Source: Clostridiales bacterium UBA4959
GTDB taxonomy: Bacteria > Bacillota > Clostridia > Oscillospirales > CAG-272
Assembly: GCA_002397345.1 (NCBI GenBank)
Contig: DHAH01000018.1
Coordinates: forward strand, 1-6,678
DNA: 6,678 nt
Direction: 5' to 3'
In this document: one piece after another, positions 1 to 6,456 of the stretch
Numbering within the stretch: the stretch's first letter is position 1
How the letters are laid out: every line of letters starts with the position of its first letter
Notes under the pieces: generated by a model
Seen by the model: the letters and a program-made list of their open reading frames with translations, nothing else
What the model was told of the DNA's origin: nothing
Database searches by the model: none
Position numbers and translations under genes: made by a program

Positions 1-1404
1 CCGACCGGCGGAGGGAAAACGCTGTCATCGCTGACCTTCGCGCTCGACCACGCGGCGCAGCACGGACTGCGGCGCGTGATATACGTGATCCCGTATGTAA
101 ACATTATAACACAGACTGTGAAGATATTTAGTGACGCGCTCGGCGAAGATAACGTATTGGGACATTACAGCGCCGCCGAATATACACCCAAAGAGGGCGA
201 GGAGGTAGCGCAGAGCGAGCTTGCCGCCGAAAATTGGGACAAGCCGGTTATAGTGACGACCAACGTGCAATTTTTTGAGTCGCTGCACGCCGCGCGCACC
301 TCGCGCTGCCGTAAGCTGCATAACATCGCAAACAGCGTTATAATCTTCGACGAAGCGCAGGCGCTGCCTGTCGAATATTTGAAGCCTTGCATTAACGCGG
401 TGGCGGAGCTGGTAAAAAATTATTGCTGCACAGCGGTGTTGTGTACCGCTACACAGCCGTCGCTTGACGGGCTGCTTAACGGCTGCGGCATAGCGGCGCG
501 TGAGATAATACCCGATGTGCCCGGACTTTACGGCTTTTTCAAACGCGCAACATATAAATTTATCGGACGAACCACAGACGAAACAATGACGGCAATGATA
601 CGCGACGCCGGATCGTCACTGTGCATATTGAATTCGAGGGCGGGCGCTAAAGAATATTATGAAGCACTCAAAGGCGAAGGCGTATATCACCTTTCGACCT
701 ATATGACACATGGGCATATAAAAGAAAAGCTTAAAATCATTACAGAACGACTTGCCTCGGGGCTGCCCTGCACCGTTATTTCCACTTCTCTTGTCGAAGC
801 GGGCGTGGATCTTGATTTTCCCGCGGTGTTCCGCGAGGAAACGGGGCTGGATTCGATCATTCAGGCGGGCGGTCGCTGCAACCGCGAAGGGAAGCGGCAG
901 ACCGTAAACAGCATCGTGACGGTGTTCAGACGCGAAAAGATCAGTCGCCGCGTCGCCGCTATGCTGGATTATAACGACCGAATAAACCAAAAATACACCG
1001 ACATTTCCGAGCCGGACGCGATAAAATATTATTTTGATACCCTGTACAGAGAAAAGAATCTCGACAATAAAGATATTAATAAACTGTTATCCGAACAACT
1101 GTATATGTTCCGCACAGTCGCTGATAAATTTAAACTTATCGAAAATGAGCAGCGACAAATATTCATTCCGAACGCGGAGAATGCCGGCTTGTGTGCCGAC
1201 CTGCGAAGCGGGCTGCGAAACCGCAAATTGATGCGCGAAGCCGCGATACATATGGTTTCGATCTACCCAAACGAATATGCCGAGCTGCGCGCGACAGGCG
1301 TGCTTACCGAGCAGGATGATATAGCCATACTCGAGGATCCGGATTGCTATGATAACATGACCGGCTTGAAAATTCCCAAAACCGGCGAAGCGCTGTTTGA
1401 TTAA
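1..1404 (+). CDS. cas3: Cas3 helicase-nuclease, C-terminal helicase part (5' truncated by window edge)
   Basis: Cas3 is the effector recruited by Cascade; it unwinds target DNA with ATP and degrades it with an N-terminal HD nuclease. The reading frame is open from base 1 and gives 467 residues. It opens inside the Walker A motif PTGGGKT (visible residues 1-7, Lys6-Thr7), so the HD domain lies off the left edge. The first ATG in frame (base 76) is internal and is not the start. Superfamily 2 motifs follow in order: Ia-like YVIPYVNIITQ, Ib VTTNVQFFESL (85-95), Walker B DEAQ (117-120), TAT (149-151), motif V STSLVEAGVDLDFP (261-274) and motif VI QAGGRCNREGK (288-298, with the arginine fingers). 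The rest is the Cas3 C-terminal region. Motifs V and VI differ slightly from the forms I regard as usual (STQLVEAG, QAAGRCNREG). The frame is undisturbed and ends with TAA, 32 bases before cas5. Confidence 0.96.
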   Translation, partial: PTGGGKTLSSLTFALDHAAQHGLRRVIYVIPYVNIITQTVKIFSDALGEDNVLGHYSAAEYTPKEGEEVAQSELAAENWDKPVIVTTNVQFFESLHAARTSRCRKLHNIANSVIIFDEAQALPVEYLKPCINAVAELVKNYCCTAVLCTATQPSLDGLLNGCGIAAREIIPDVPGLYGFFKRATYKFIGRTTDETMTAMIRDAGSSLCILNSRAGAKEYYEALKGEGVYHLSTYMTHGHIKEKLKIITERLASGLPCTVISTSLVEAGVDLDFPAVFREETGLDSIIQAGGRCNREGKRQTVNSIVTVFRREKISRRVAAMLDYNDRINQKYTDISEPDAIKYYFDTLYREKNLDNKDINKLLSEQLYMFRTVADKFKLIENEQRQIFIPNAENAGLCADLRSGLRNRKLMREAAIHMVSIYPNEYAELRATGVLTEQDDIAILEDPDCYDNMTGLKIPKTGEALFD

Positions 1405-1423
1405 CAATTGATAATTTTTATAC

Positions 1424-1429
1424 AGGAGG
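1424..1429 (+). promoter_or_regulatory. Shine-Dalgarno site of cas5c
   Basis: A perfect AGGAGG ends 7 bases before the ATG at 1437. It sits in the only sizeable gap in the operon (1405-1436), whose first half is A+T-rich. The strong site fixes the cas5 start and suggests independent initiation here rather than coupling to cas3. Confidence 0.85.
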
Positions 1430-1436
1430 CGGTAAA

Positions 1437-2096
1437 ATGCAAAAACCGATACGCGTCCATGCGTGGGGAGACTATGCGCTGTTCAGCAGACCCGAGCTTA
1501 AAAGCGAACGGTATACATATGACGTTATAACCCCGTCCGCGGCGCGGGGGATACTCGATGCTGTCTACTATCACCCGGGTCTCGCGTGGAAAATAGACCG
1601 AATATATGTGCAAAACCCTATTCGTTTCACAAATGTACGGCGAAATGAGGTTTCGCAGAAGATTTCATGCTCGAACCTGCTTGAAGCGGTGAACGGATCG
1701 ACAAAACCGCTGTATATCGACCGCGCGGACAGCATCGCGCAGCGCGCGGCGACGATACTGCGCGATGTTTCATATGTTATCGAAGCGCACTTCGAGCTGA
1801 TACCTGAAAAGATGGGTGGGGATGACAGCGAGGACAAGTTCTACGCAATCTTCATGAACAGGTTAAAGAAAGGGCGGCATTTCACACAGCCGTACTTCGG
1901 CTGTCGCGAGTTCACCGCGATGGTCAAAGAATATGATGGCGGCGATACACCGCGGACAATAATCGACGACCGCGATTTGGGTTTAACTTTATACGACATG
2001 GACTATTCCGATCCCGAAAATATACATCCGCTTTTCTTTCGCGCGTATATGAGGAGCGGAGTGGTTGACGTCGCCGGATGTGAGGTGATAGGATGA
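1437..2096 (+). CDS. cas5c: Cas5c (Cas5d), pre-crRNA-processing endoribonuclease and Cascade subunit
   Basis: In type I-C, Cas5 takes over the role of Cas6: it cuts the array transcript within each repeat and stays bound to the crRNA 5' handle in Cascade. The 219-residue product has the normal family length and family signatures: GDYALFSRPE near residues 11-20, the glycine/arginine segment VITPSAARGILDAVYYHP (30-47), then NPIRFTNVRRNEV (60-72) and YVIEAHFEL (113-121). Characterised Cas5c nucleases use a Tyr with Lys and His; Tyr44 or Tyr45 and His118 are candidates here, but exact mapping needs an alignment. The start is set by a strong ribosome site. The stop overlaps the cas8c start in an ATGA arrangement, so translation of the two Cascade subunits is probably coupled. 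Confidence 0.96.
   Translation: MQKPIRVHAWGDYALFSRPELKSERYTYDVITPSAARGILDAVYYHPGLAWKIDRIYVQNPIRFTNVRRNEVSQKISCSNLLEAVNGSTKPLYIDRADSIAQRAATILRDVSYVIEAHFELIPEKMGGDDSEDKFYAIFMNRLKKGRHFTQPYFGCREFTAMVKEYDGGDTPRTIIDDRDLGLTLYDMDYSDPENIHPLFFRAYMRSGVVDVAGCEVIG
2082..2088 (+). promoter_or_regulatory. Shine-Dalgarno site of cas8c inside the cas5c end
   Basis: GAGGTGA lies 4 bases before the cas8c ATG at 2093, within the last codons of cas5c. Together with the ATGA overlap it supports both re-initiation and fresh initiation at cas8c. Confidence 0.75.
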
Positions 2097-3859
2097 TACT
2101 CGGATCGCTTACAAGTTATTATGAAGCTCTCGCGGCAAAGGGCAAAATCACGCGCCCCGGCTGGCTGCCGGTTAAAATCGGTTACGCTGTAATATTGCGC
2201 CCCGACGGGAGCGTGAAGGGTTTTCACTGTTTGAAAGCCGAAGTGGAAAAGGGCAAAAAGAAGGTGTTTGAACCGATAACGTTAAATGTTCCGGAAAAGG
2301 TTGTAAAAACCGTCGGGATTAAATCTAACTTTATGTGGGAGAACGCCGAATACATGCTCGGTTATGGCGACGATAAAAAAACTCCGGCAAGAGCGGCAGC
2401 GGCGCGGGAACTGCATGAAACCTTATTGTCCGAATGTTCTTCTCCGGCGGCGGTTGCGGTGAAAAAGTTTTTTGAAACATGGAATTCGGCAAAATTAAGT
2501 GATTATAACTTGACCAAAGAACAAACCGACGATTTTTCCGCCGGCGTAAATTTAATTTTCTGCGATGAAGATTTCAATTATTTTCACAACGACGCTGACA
2601 TTGTTAAAGCATGGGAATCTTATTACTCAAGTAAAGATGAAGCGCCGCGCGGAATTTGCCTTGTTACAGGGCGAAATGATGAAATCGCCGTATTGCATAA
2701 TAAAATCAGCGGCGTTGATGGCGCGCAGTCGGTGGGCGCATCGCTTGTGGCGTTTAACGCCAATGCTTTCGAATCATATGGCAACAACGGCTCACAGGGT
2801 TTAAACGCTCCTGTCGGCAAATACGCAATGTACGCATATACAACGGCGCTTAATTATCTCCTTAAAAGTCATAACCGCTCGAAGGTGGGCGATACGACAG
2901 TGGTTTGGTGGTCGGCGGCGGCGTCCGAGGACGCGGAAGAAGCGTTCATGAACGCTATGTTCGGCGGCGACGAAGGAAAGACGCTGGACAAAATTATGAG
3001 CAGCGTTACAGCCGGATTACCGCTTGCGTTTGATAATGTCGACATGCAGTCGGAATTTTATGTCCTCGGGTTATCGCCGAATTCGGCGCGCGTGTCGGTT
3101 CGTTTCTTTTACCGGAACACATTCGGGTCGATGCTCGATAACGTGGCAAAACATTATGCGCGATTGGAGATTGTCAAACCTGATTTCGCGCGGAAATATC
3201 TGACCCCATACTTGATAGGGCTCGAAACGGTTTTGCCCGAAGCCCGTGACAAATCCGCGTCGCCGCTGCTGGCGGGCGCGCTGCTCTCGGCTATAATAAA
3301 CGACTGGCAATATCCGGCGCTGCTGTACGAGGCGGTGATGACGCGCATACGCGCCGAACATGCGGTAACGCCCGGCAAAGCCGCGATAATTAAAGCGTTC
3401 TTACTTAAAAAACCCAACAATGATAAATACAGAGAGGTGTTAACTATGGCATTAAACGAAGAGAGCACAAACCGCGCGTATGTGCTGGGTAGGCTGTTTT
3501 CGGTGCTGGAACAGGCGCAGAACGCAGCGGGTAATTCGGGATTAACCCAAAGATATTTTACCTCCGCATGCACTACGCCGGGAATGGTATTTCCGAGCAT
3601 GCTCACAATGGCAATGCATCATATCGCAAAAGCGGAAAACAGTAAATGGCTGTCCATTCAAACAGGACAATTAATCGATAAACTTGATGGAGAACCGCTG
3701 CCCGCGCGTTTAAACAACGACGAGCAAGGATTATTCATCCTCGGGTATTACCACCAGAACCAAAAGCGTTATGAACCGAAAAAAGTTGACGATAAAAAGA
3801 ATAAGATAAATGAAAGCGAGGACGCACACAATGAGTCAAATAATCAAAAACAGGTATGA
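2093..3859 (+). CDS. cas8c: Cas8c (Csd1), large subunit of type I-C Cascade
   Basis: Cas8c recognises the PAM, helps open the target duplex and recruits Cas3. The 588-residue product matches the Csd1 family throughout: MILGSLTSYYEAL at the N-terminus, PGW (22-24), GIKSNFMWENAEY (75-87), CLVTG (189-193) followed by the GAQSVGASLVAFNANAFESYG block, then YVLGLSPNSARVSVRF (323-338). The C-terminal third, from about residue 452, is the helical region that can also be made separately as Cas11c from an internal start. The family-like part ends near GYYHQNQ (551-557); after it comes a Lys/Asn/Glu-rich tail of about 25 residues that looks disordered. The last 29 bases overlap cas7c. The 5' half is visibly richer in A+T than the downstream adaptation genes. 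No frameshift is seen. Confidence 0.96.
   Translation: MILGSLTSYYEALAAKGKITRPGWLPVKIGYAVILRPDGSVKGFHCLKAEVEKGKKKVFEPITLNVPEKVVKTVGIKSNFMWENAEYMLGYGDDKKTPARAAAARELHETLLSECSSPAAVAVKKFFETWNSAKLSDYNLTKEQTDDFSAGVNLIFCDEDFNYFHNDADIVKAWESYYSSKDEAPRGICLVTGRNDEIAVLHNKISGVDGAQSVGASLVAFNANAFESYGNNGSQGLNAPVGKYAMYAYTTALNYLLKSHNRSKVGDTTVVWWSAAASEDAEEAFMNAMFGGDEGKTLDKIMSSVTAGLPLAFDNVDMQSEFYVLGLSPNSARVSVRFFYRNTFGSMLDNVAKHYARLEIVKPDFARKYLTPYLIGLETVLPEARDKSASPLLAGALLSAIINDWQYPALLYEAVMTRIRAEHAVTPGKAAIIKAFLLKKPNNDKYREVLTMALNEESTNRAYVLGRLFSVLEQAQNAAGNSGLTQRYFTSACTTPGMVFPSMLTMAMHHIAKAENSKWLSIQTGQLIDKLDGEPLPARLNNDEQGLFILGYYHQNQKRYEPKKVDDKKNKINESEDAHNESNNQKQV
3431..3439 (+). promoter_or_regulatory. Internal Shine-Dalgarno site for Cas11c within cas8c
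   Basis: AGAGAGGTG ends 6 bases before an in-frame ATG at 3446, deep inside the cas8c coding region. Strength and spacing match the true gene starts in this operon (GAGGTGA before cas8c, GGAGGTGA before cas2). A purine-rich site this good at the expected small-subunit boundary is unlikely to be chance. Confidence 0.82.
3446..3859 (+). CDS. cas11c: Cas11c, small subunit of type I-C Cascade from an internal start in cas8c
   Basis: Work on type I-C showed that the Cascade small subunit has no gene of its own: it is translated from a start within cas8 and equals the Cas8 C-terminal domain. Here an ATG in the cas8c frame (codon 452) follows a strong ribosome site. It would give a 137-residue protein beginning MALNEESTNRAYVLGRLFSV, which fits the size and the recalled N-terminus (a short leader followed by a YxLGRLF segment) of known Cas11c. 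The product should be mostly helical and line the inner face of Cascade, contacting the displaced and target strands. It shares the stop and the charged tail of cas8c. Separate production is inferred from the sequence and from related systems, not shown for this organism. Confidence 0.83.
   Translation: MALNEESTNRAYVLGRLFSVLEQAQNAAGNSGLTQRYFTSACTTPGMVFPSMLTMAMHHIAKAENSKWLSIQTGQLIDKLDGEPLPARLNNDEQGLFILGYYHQNQKRYEPKKVDDKKNKINESEDAHNESNNQKQV
3818..3822 (+). promoter_or_regulatory. Shine-Dalgarno site deciding the cas7c start
   Basis: GAGGA ends 8 bases before the ATG at 3831. The alternative upstream ATG at 3810 has only an A-rich leader with no comparable site and would add seven residues (MKARTHT) absent from the usual Csd2 start. 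The downstream ATG is therefore preferred. Confidence 0.7.
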
Positions 3860-4757
3860 ATTCTCCATCTTCTTTGATGTGGAGAACGGCAACCCCAACG
3901 GCGATCCCGATGCCGCAAACATGCCGCGCGTCGATCCGGAAACGGGTTATGGGCTTGTGACGGACGTCTGCATCAAGCGTAAAATCCGAAATTATGTGGA
4001 AACTGTTAAAAGCGACTGGAACAAAGGCGGCGGCGAATATTCCAGCGAGGCGTTCGAAAAGGGAGAAAGGGGCTACGACATTTACATAAAGGACGGCGTA
4101 GCGCTTAACACCTCCGAAAAGCGCGCGTGGATCGCCGTGCTCGGTACGGACAAGCTCGAGAAAAAGGATTCGAAGGTCGATCTCAAGCTCCGTAACTGGA
4201 TGTGCGGTAATTTCTTTGACGTGCGTACTTTCGGCGCGGTCATGACCACTTTTGTTAAAGCAAAACTGAATTGCGGGCAGGTCAGGGGACCGGTGCAGCT
4301 CGGGTTCGCGCGCAGCATCGATCCGATTGTACGGCAGGAGGTGTCGATAACGCGCGTTGCGATTACTACTGAAAAAGATTTGGAAACCAAAGAAACCGAA
4401 ATGGGACGCAAGCACATCGTCCCCTATGCGCTCTACCGCGCGGACGGATTTGTTTCCGCTAATCTGGCGCAGCGCGTTACGGGGTTTACCGAGGATGACC
4501 TCGAACTATTTTGGCAGGCGATATTAAATATGTTTGAGGACGACCACAGCGCCGCGCGCGGAAAAATGGCGGTTCGAAAACTGGTGATTTTCAAGCATGA
4601 AAACATAATGGGCAACGCCCCCTCACACCGCACTCTGGAGCTGGTAAATGCAAATCGGCTGGAAGGTGTGAGCGTGCCGCGCTCTATCGGCGATTATGAA
4701 ATAACTGTCGATACCGCGTCCTGCCCCGAAGGTGTGGAAATCATATGCAGGGAGTGA
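3831..4757 (+). CDS. cas7c: Cas7c (Csd2), backbone subunit of type I-C Cascade
   Basis: Cas7c polymerises along the crRNA spacer to build the Cascade backbone that holds guide and target. The 308-residue product carries the Csd2 hallmarks: FDVENGNPNGDPDA (15-28), MPRVDPETGYGLVTDVCIKRKIRNYV just after it, then the FDVRTFGAVM block, the GPVQLGFARSIDP segment, and RKHIVPYALYRADGF. These belong to the RAMP-type RNA-binding fold. The start at 3831 is chosen by ribosome site and family N-terminus; a longer version from 3810 is possible but less likely. The gene begins inside the cas8c end (29-base overlap, different frame) and its end overlaps cas4 by 13 bases. Several copies per complex are needed, so efficient translation is expected. 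The frame is undisturbed. Confidence 0.96.
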   Translation: MSQIIKNRYEFSIFFDVENGNPNGDPDAANMPRVDPETGYGLVTDVCIKRKIRNYVETVKSDWNKGGGEYSSEAFEKGERGYDIYIKDGVALNTSEKRAWIAVLGTDKLEKKDSKVDLKLRNWMCGNFFDVRTFGAVMTTFVKAKLNCGQVRGPVQLGFARSIDPIVRQEVSITRVAITTEKDLETKETEMGRKHIVPYALYRADGFVSANLAQRVTGFTEDDLELFWQAILNMFEDDHSAARGKMAVRKLVIFKHENIMGNAPSHRTLELVNANRLEGVSVPRSIGDYEITVDTASCPEGVEIICRE

Positions 4758-5407
4758 ACGGAGAAGATTTACAAATCTCCGGACTTCAGCACTTTTCATT
4801 CTGCCGCAGGCAGTGGGCGCTGATACATATCGAACAACAGTGGTCGGAAAACTATTTCACCGCCGATGGCAATATATTGCACCAGCGTTCGGACGACCCC
4901 TTCGCGACCGAGAAGCGCGGCGGACTTATAATCAGCCGCGCCCTTCCGGTGCGCTCCGACCGGCTCGGCGTGAGCGGCACCTGCGATGTCGTGGAATTCC
5001 GCTCCTCACCCGGCGGCGTACCTATCGCCGGGCGGGAAGGTACGTGGCTGCCGACTCCGGTCGAGTTCAAGCGCGGTAAAAGCAAAGAGAACGACGCAGA
5101 TCGCTTGCAGCTCTGCGCGCAAGCGATCTGCCTTGAAGAAATTCTCTGCTGTCCGCCGATCGAACGCGCGTATCTGTTTTATGGCGAAACGCGCCGCCGA
5201 GAGGAAGTCGCATTAACGCACGAACTGCGCGATATGGTTGAGAAAATGCTGATCGAGATGCGCGCACTGTACGATCGCGGCCACACGCCGCGGGTTAAGT
5301 CCTCAAAGAAGTGCCAATCCTGCTCGCTGCGCGACATCTGTCTGCCAAAAATGGAGAAAAACCGCTCGGCGCGGGAATATATTACGTCAATTTGGGATAG
5401 CGTATAA
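4745..5407 (+). CDS. cas4: Cas4 RecB-like nuclease with Fe-S cluster, prespacer processing
   Basis: Cas4 works with Cas1-Cas2 in spacer acquisition, where it trims 3' overhangs and selects and orients PAM-bearing prespacers. The 220-residue product has the full RecB-nuclease set: His46, Asp81 in GTCDVVEF, Glu107 and Lys109 in PVEFKRGK, and the QLCAQAI motif (122-128). The four iron-sulfur cysteines are Cys20 (FSFCRRQW) and Cys190, Cys193 and Cys199 (CQSCSLRDIC). All expected catalytic and cluster residues are present, so it should be active. The ATG at 4745 lies inside the end of cas7c, with GAAGGTG about 10 bases upstream; a GTG at 4754 in the same frame is a less likely start. Cas4 is separate here and not fused to Cas1. 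A 13-bp inverted repeat lies within the gene. Confidence 0.95.
   Translation: MQGVNGEDLQISGLQHFSFCRRQWALIHIEQQWSENYFTADGNILHQRSDDPFATEKRGGLIISRALPVRSDRLGVSGTCDVVEFRSSPGGVPIAGREGTWLPTPVEFKRGKSKENDADRLQLCAQAICLEEILCCPPIERAYLFYGETRRREEVALTHELRDMVEKMLIEMRALYDRGHTPRVKSSKKCQSCSLRDICLPKMEKNRSAREYITSIWDSV
5096..5131. repeat. Perfect 13-bp inverted repeat within cas4
   Basis: The arms 5096-5108 (GCAGATCGCTTGC) and 5119-5131 are exact reverse complements around a 10-base loop. The segment encodes the conserved helix holding the cas4 QLCAQAI motif, so the protein sequence is constrained, yet codon choices still permit a perfect stem. There is no T run after it, so it is not an ordinary terminator. Function unknown. 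Confidence 0.8.
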
Positions 5408-5417
5408 AAGCTAATAT

Positions 5418-6449
5418 ATGAAAAAACTACTCAATACATTTTATGTAACCTCGCCCGACGCTTATCTGGCGCTCGACGGTGAAAATGTCGTCGTGCAGAG
5501 GGGTGGGGAAGAGTTGCGGCGCGTTCCGCTGCACAACCTTGAAAACATCGTCGCTTTCGGTTATCAAGGCGCCAGTCCGGCGCTGATGCGTCACGCGGCG
5601 GAGGTGGGTATCGGGGTCGCGTTCTTCTCGCAGAACGGGCGGTTTCTCTGCCGCGTCGAGGGCGAACGCAGGGGCAATGTGCTGCTCCGGCGCGAACAAT
5701 ACCGTATCGCTGACGATGAAAATCGCAAGTTGAAAATCGCGATAAACATCATTGGCGCGAAAGCGGCGAACAGTCGGGCGGTGCTGCTGCGGGCGCTGCG
5801 CGACCACCCCATGCTGCCGGGCGCGGACGAGGTGCGGAGCTGTGCGGATTCGATGCTCGAATCCGCGGCGGCGATACGAAACGCGGACAGCGCCGATACG
5901 CTGCGCGGCGTCGAGGGCGAGTGCGCGGCGCGCTATTTCGGCGCGCTGGACAACCTGATTCTGCAAAACAAAACGGAGTTTAATTTTGCAGGGCGCAGCC
6001 GCCGCCCGCCGACCGATAAAGTCAACGCCCTGCTGTCGTTTTGTTATGCGATTATGGTTAACGAATGCGCGTCGGCGCTTGAGGGAGCAGGGCTTGATCC
6101 GTATGTGGGCTTCATGCATACCGACCGACCGGGCAGACGTTCTCTCGCTCTCGATATAATGGAGGAGCTGCGCAGCGTGTTCTGCGACCGGTTTGTAATT
6201 TCGCTCATCAACCTGCGGCAAATCGGCGCAGACGGGTTCGAAGTCAAAGAAAACGGCGCGCTTCTGTTGACTGATGAGGCGAGGAAGGCGCTGCTCACTG
6301 CGTGGCAAAAAAAGAAGCAGGAGGAGATAACCCATCCTTTCCTCGAAGAAAAATGCGAGTGGGGAGTGGTGCCCCATCTTCAGGCTCAACTGCTCGCGCG
6401 TTTTATTCGGGGTGACATAGACGATTACCCGCCCTTTTTATGGAGGTGA
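5418..6449 (+). CDS. cas1: Cas1 integrase of the adaptation complex (type I-C)
   Basis: Cas1 with Cas2 integrates prespacers into the leader end of the array by transesterification. The 343-residue product starts MKKLLNTFYVTSPDAYLALDG, a typical I-C Cas1 N-terminal beta domain, followed by the helical catalytic domain. Metal-binding residues are in place: Glu166 in RGVEGECAARYF, His234 in GLDPYVGFMHTDRPGR, and Asp246 with Glu249 in LALDIMEELR. Length is normal and the frame intact. It begins 10 bases after the cas4 stop. No clear Shine-Dalgarno site precedes the ATG (only a weak AAAAG), so expression may rely on coupling to cas4. Its stop codon is part of the cas2 ribosome site. The gene is G+C-rich compared with cas8c, and carries a 10-bp inverted repeat. 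Confidence 0.97.
   Translation: MKKLLNTFYVTSPDAYLALDGENVVVQRGGEELRRVPLHNLENIVAFGYQGASPALMRHAAEVGIGVAFFSQNGRFLCRVEGERRGNVLLRREQYRIADDENRKLKIAINIIGAKAANSRAVLLRALRDHPMLPGADEVRSCADSMLESAAAIRNADSADTLRGVEGECAARYFGALDNLILQNKTEFNFAGRSRRPPTDKVNALLSFCYAIMVNECASALEGAGLDPYVGFMHTDRPGRRSLALDIMEELRSVFCDRFVISLINLRQIGADGFEVKENGALLLTDEARKALLTAWQKKKQEEITHPFLEEKCEWGVVPHLQAQLLARFIRGDIDDYPPFLWR
5844..5866. repeat. Perfect 10-bp inverted repeat with 3-base loop within cas1
   Basis: GCGGATTCGA at 5844-5853 and its exact reverse complement at 5857-5866 flank the loop TGC. It encodes residues of the linker before the catalytic glutamate (around CADSMLESA). There is no U tract, so it is not a standard terminator. It may be an mRNA hairpin or a chance product of G+C-rich codon choice. 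Confidence 0.75.
6442..6449 (+). promoter_or_regulatory. Shine-Dalgarno site of cas2 built over the cas1 stop
   Basis: GGAGGTGA ends 7 bases before the cas2 ATG at 6457. Its last three bases are the cas1 TGA stop and the rest encodes the last two cas1 residues (Trp-Arg). A ribosome finishing cas1 is thus placed on the cas2 site, which supports coupled and balanced Cas1 and Cas2 production. Confidence 0.85.
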
Positions 6450-6456
6450 AGTCGTT

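Noticed and set aside
1405..1436. Possible promoter in the A+T-rich gap between cas3 and cas5c (TATACA-like element at 1419-1424)
   Set aside because: A start point from this element would fall at or after the cas5 ribosome site, and no -35 element at proper spacing is visible.
1886..1904. 7-bp inverted repeat with 5-base loop in cas5c
   Set aside because: Short, encodes the conserved PYFGCREF segment and has no T run; such stems are expected by chance.
3810..3830. Longer cas7c start at the upstream ATG
   Set aside because: Seven extra residues do not match the usual Csd2 N-terminus and no good ribosome site precedes it; the ATG at 3831 has GAGGA at good spacing.
3735..4415. 226-codon open frame on the minus strand opposite cas7c
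   Set aside because: Shadow of cas7c; cas7c has full family motifs and the antisense product shows none.
5008..5035. Short G+C inverted repeat (CCCGGCG / CGCCGGG) in cas4
   Set aside because: Only 7 bp in G+C-rich Gly/Pro codons; likely chance and not a terminator.
5652..5925. Repeated CGTCGAGGGCGA in cas1 at two places
   Set aside because: Both copies encode Val-Glu-Gly-Glu in different contexts; coincidental codon reuse rather than a repeat element.
5427..6389. 320-codon open frame on the minus strand opposite cas1
   Set aside because: Antisense shadow of a certain cas1 gene in G+C-rich codons; the translation is Arg/Ala-rich with no recognisable domain and no ribosome site was evident.
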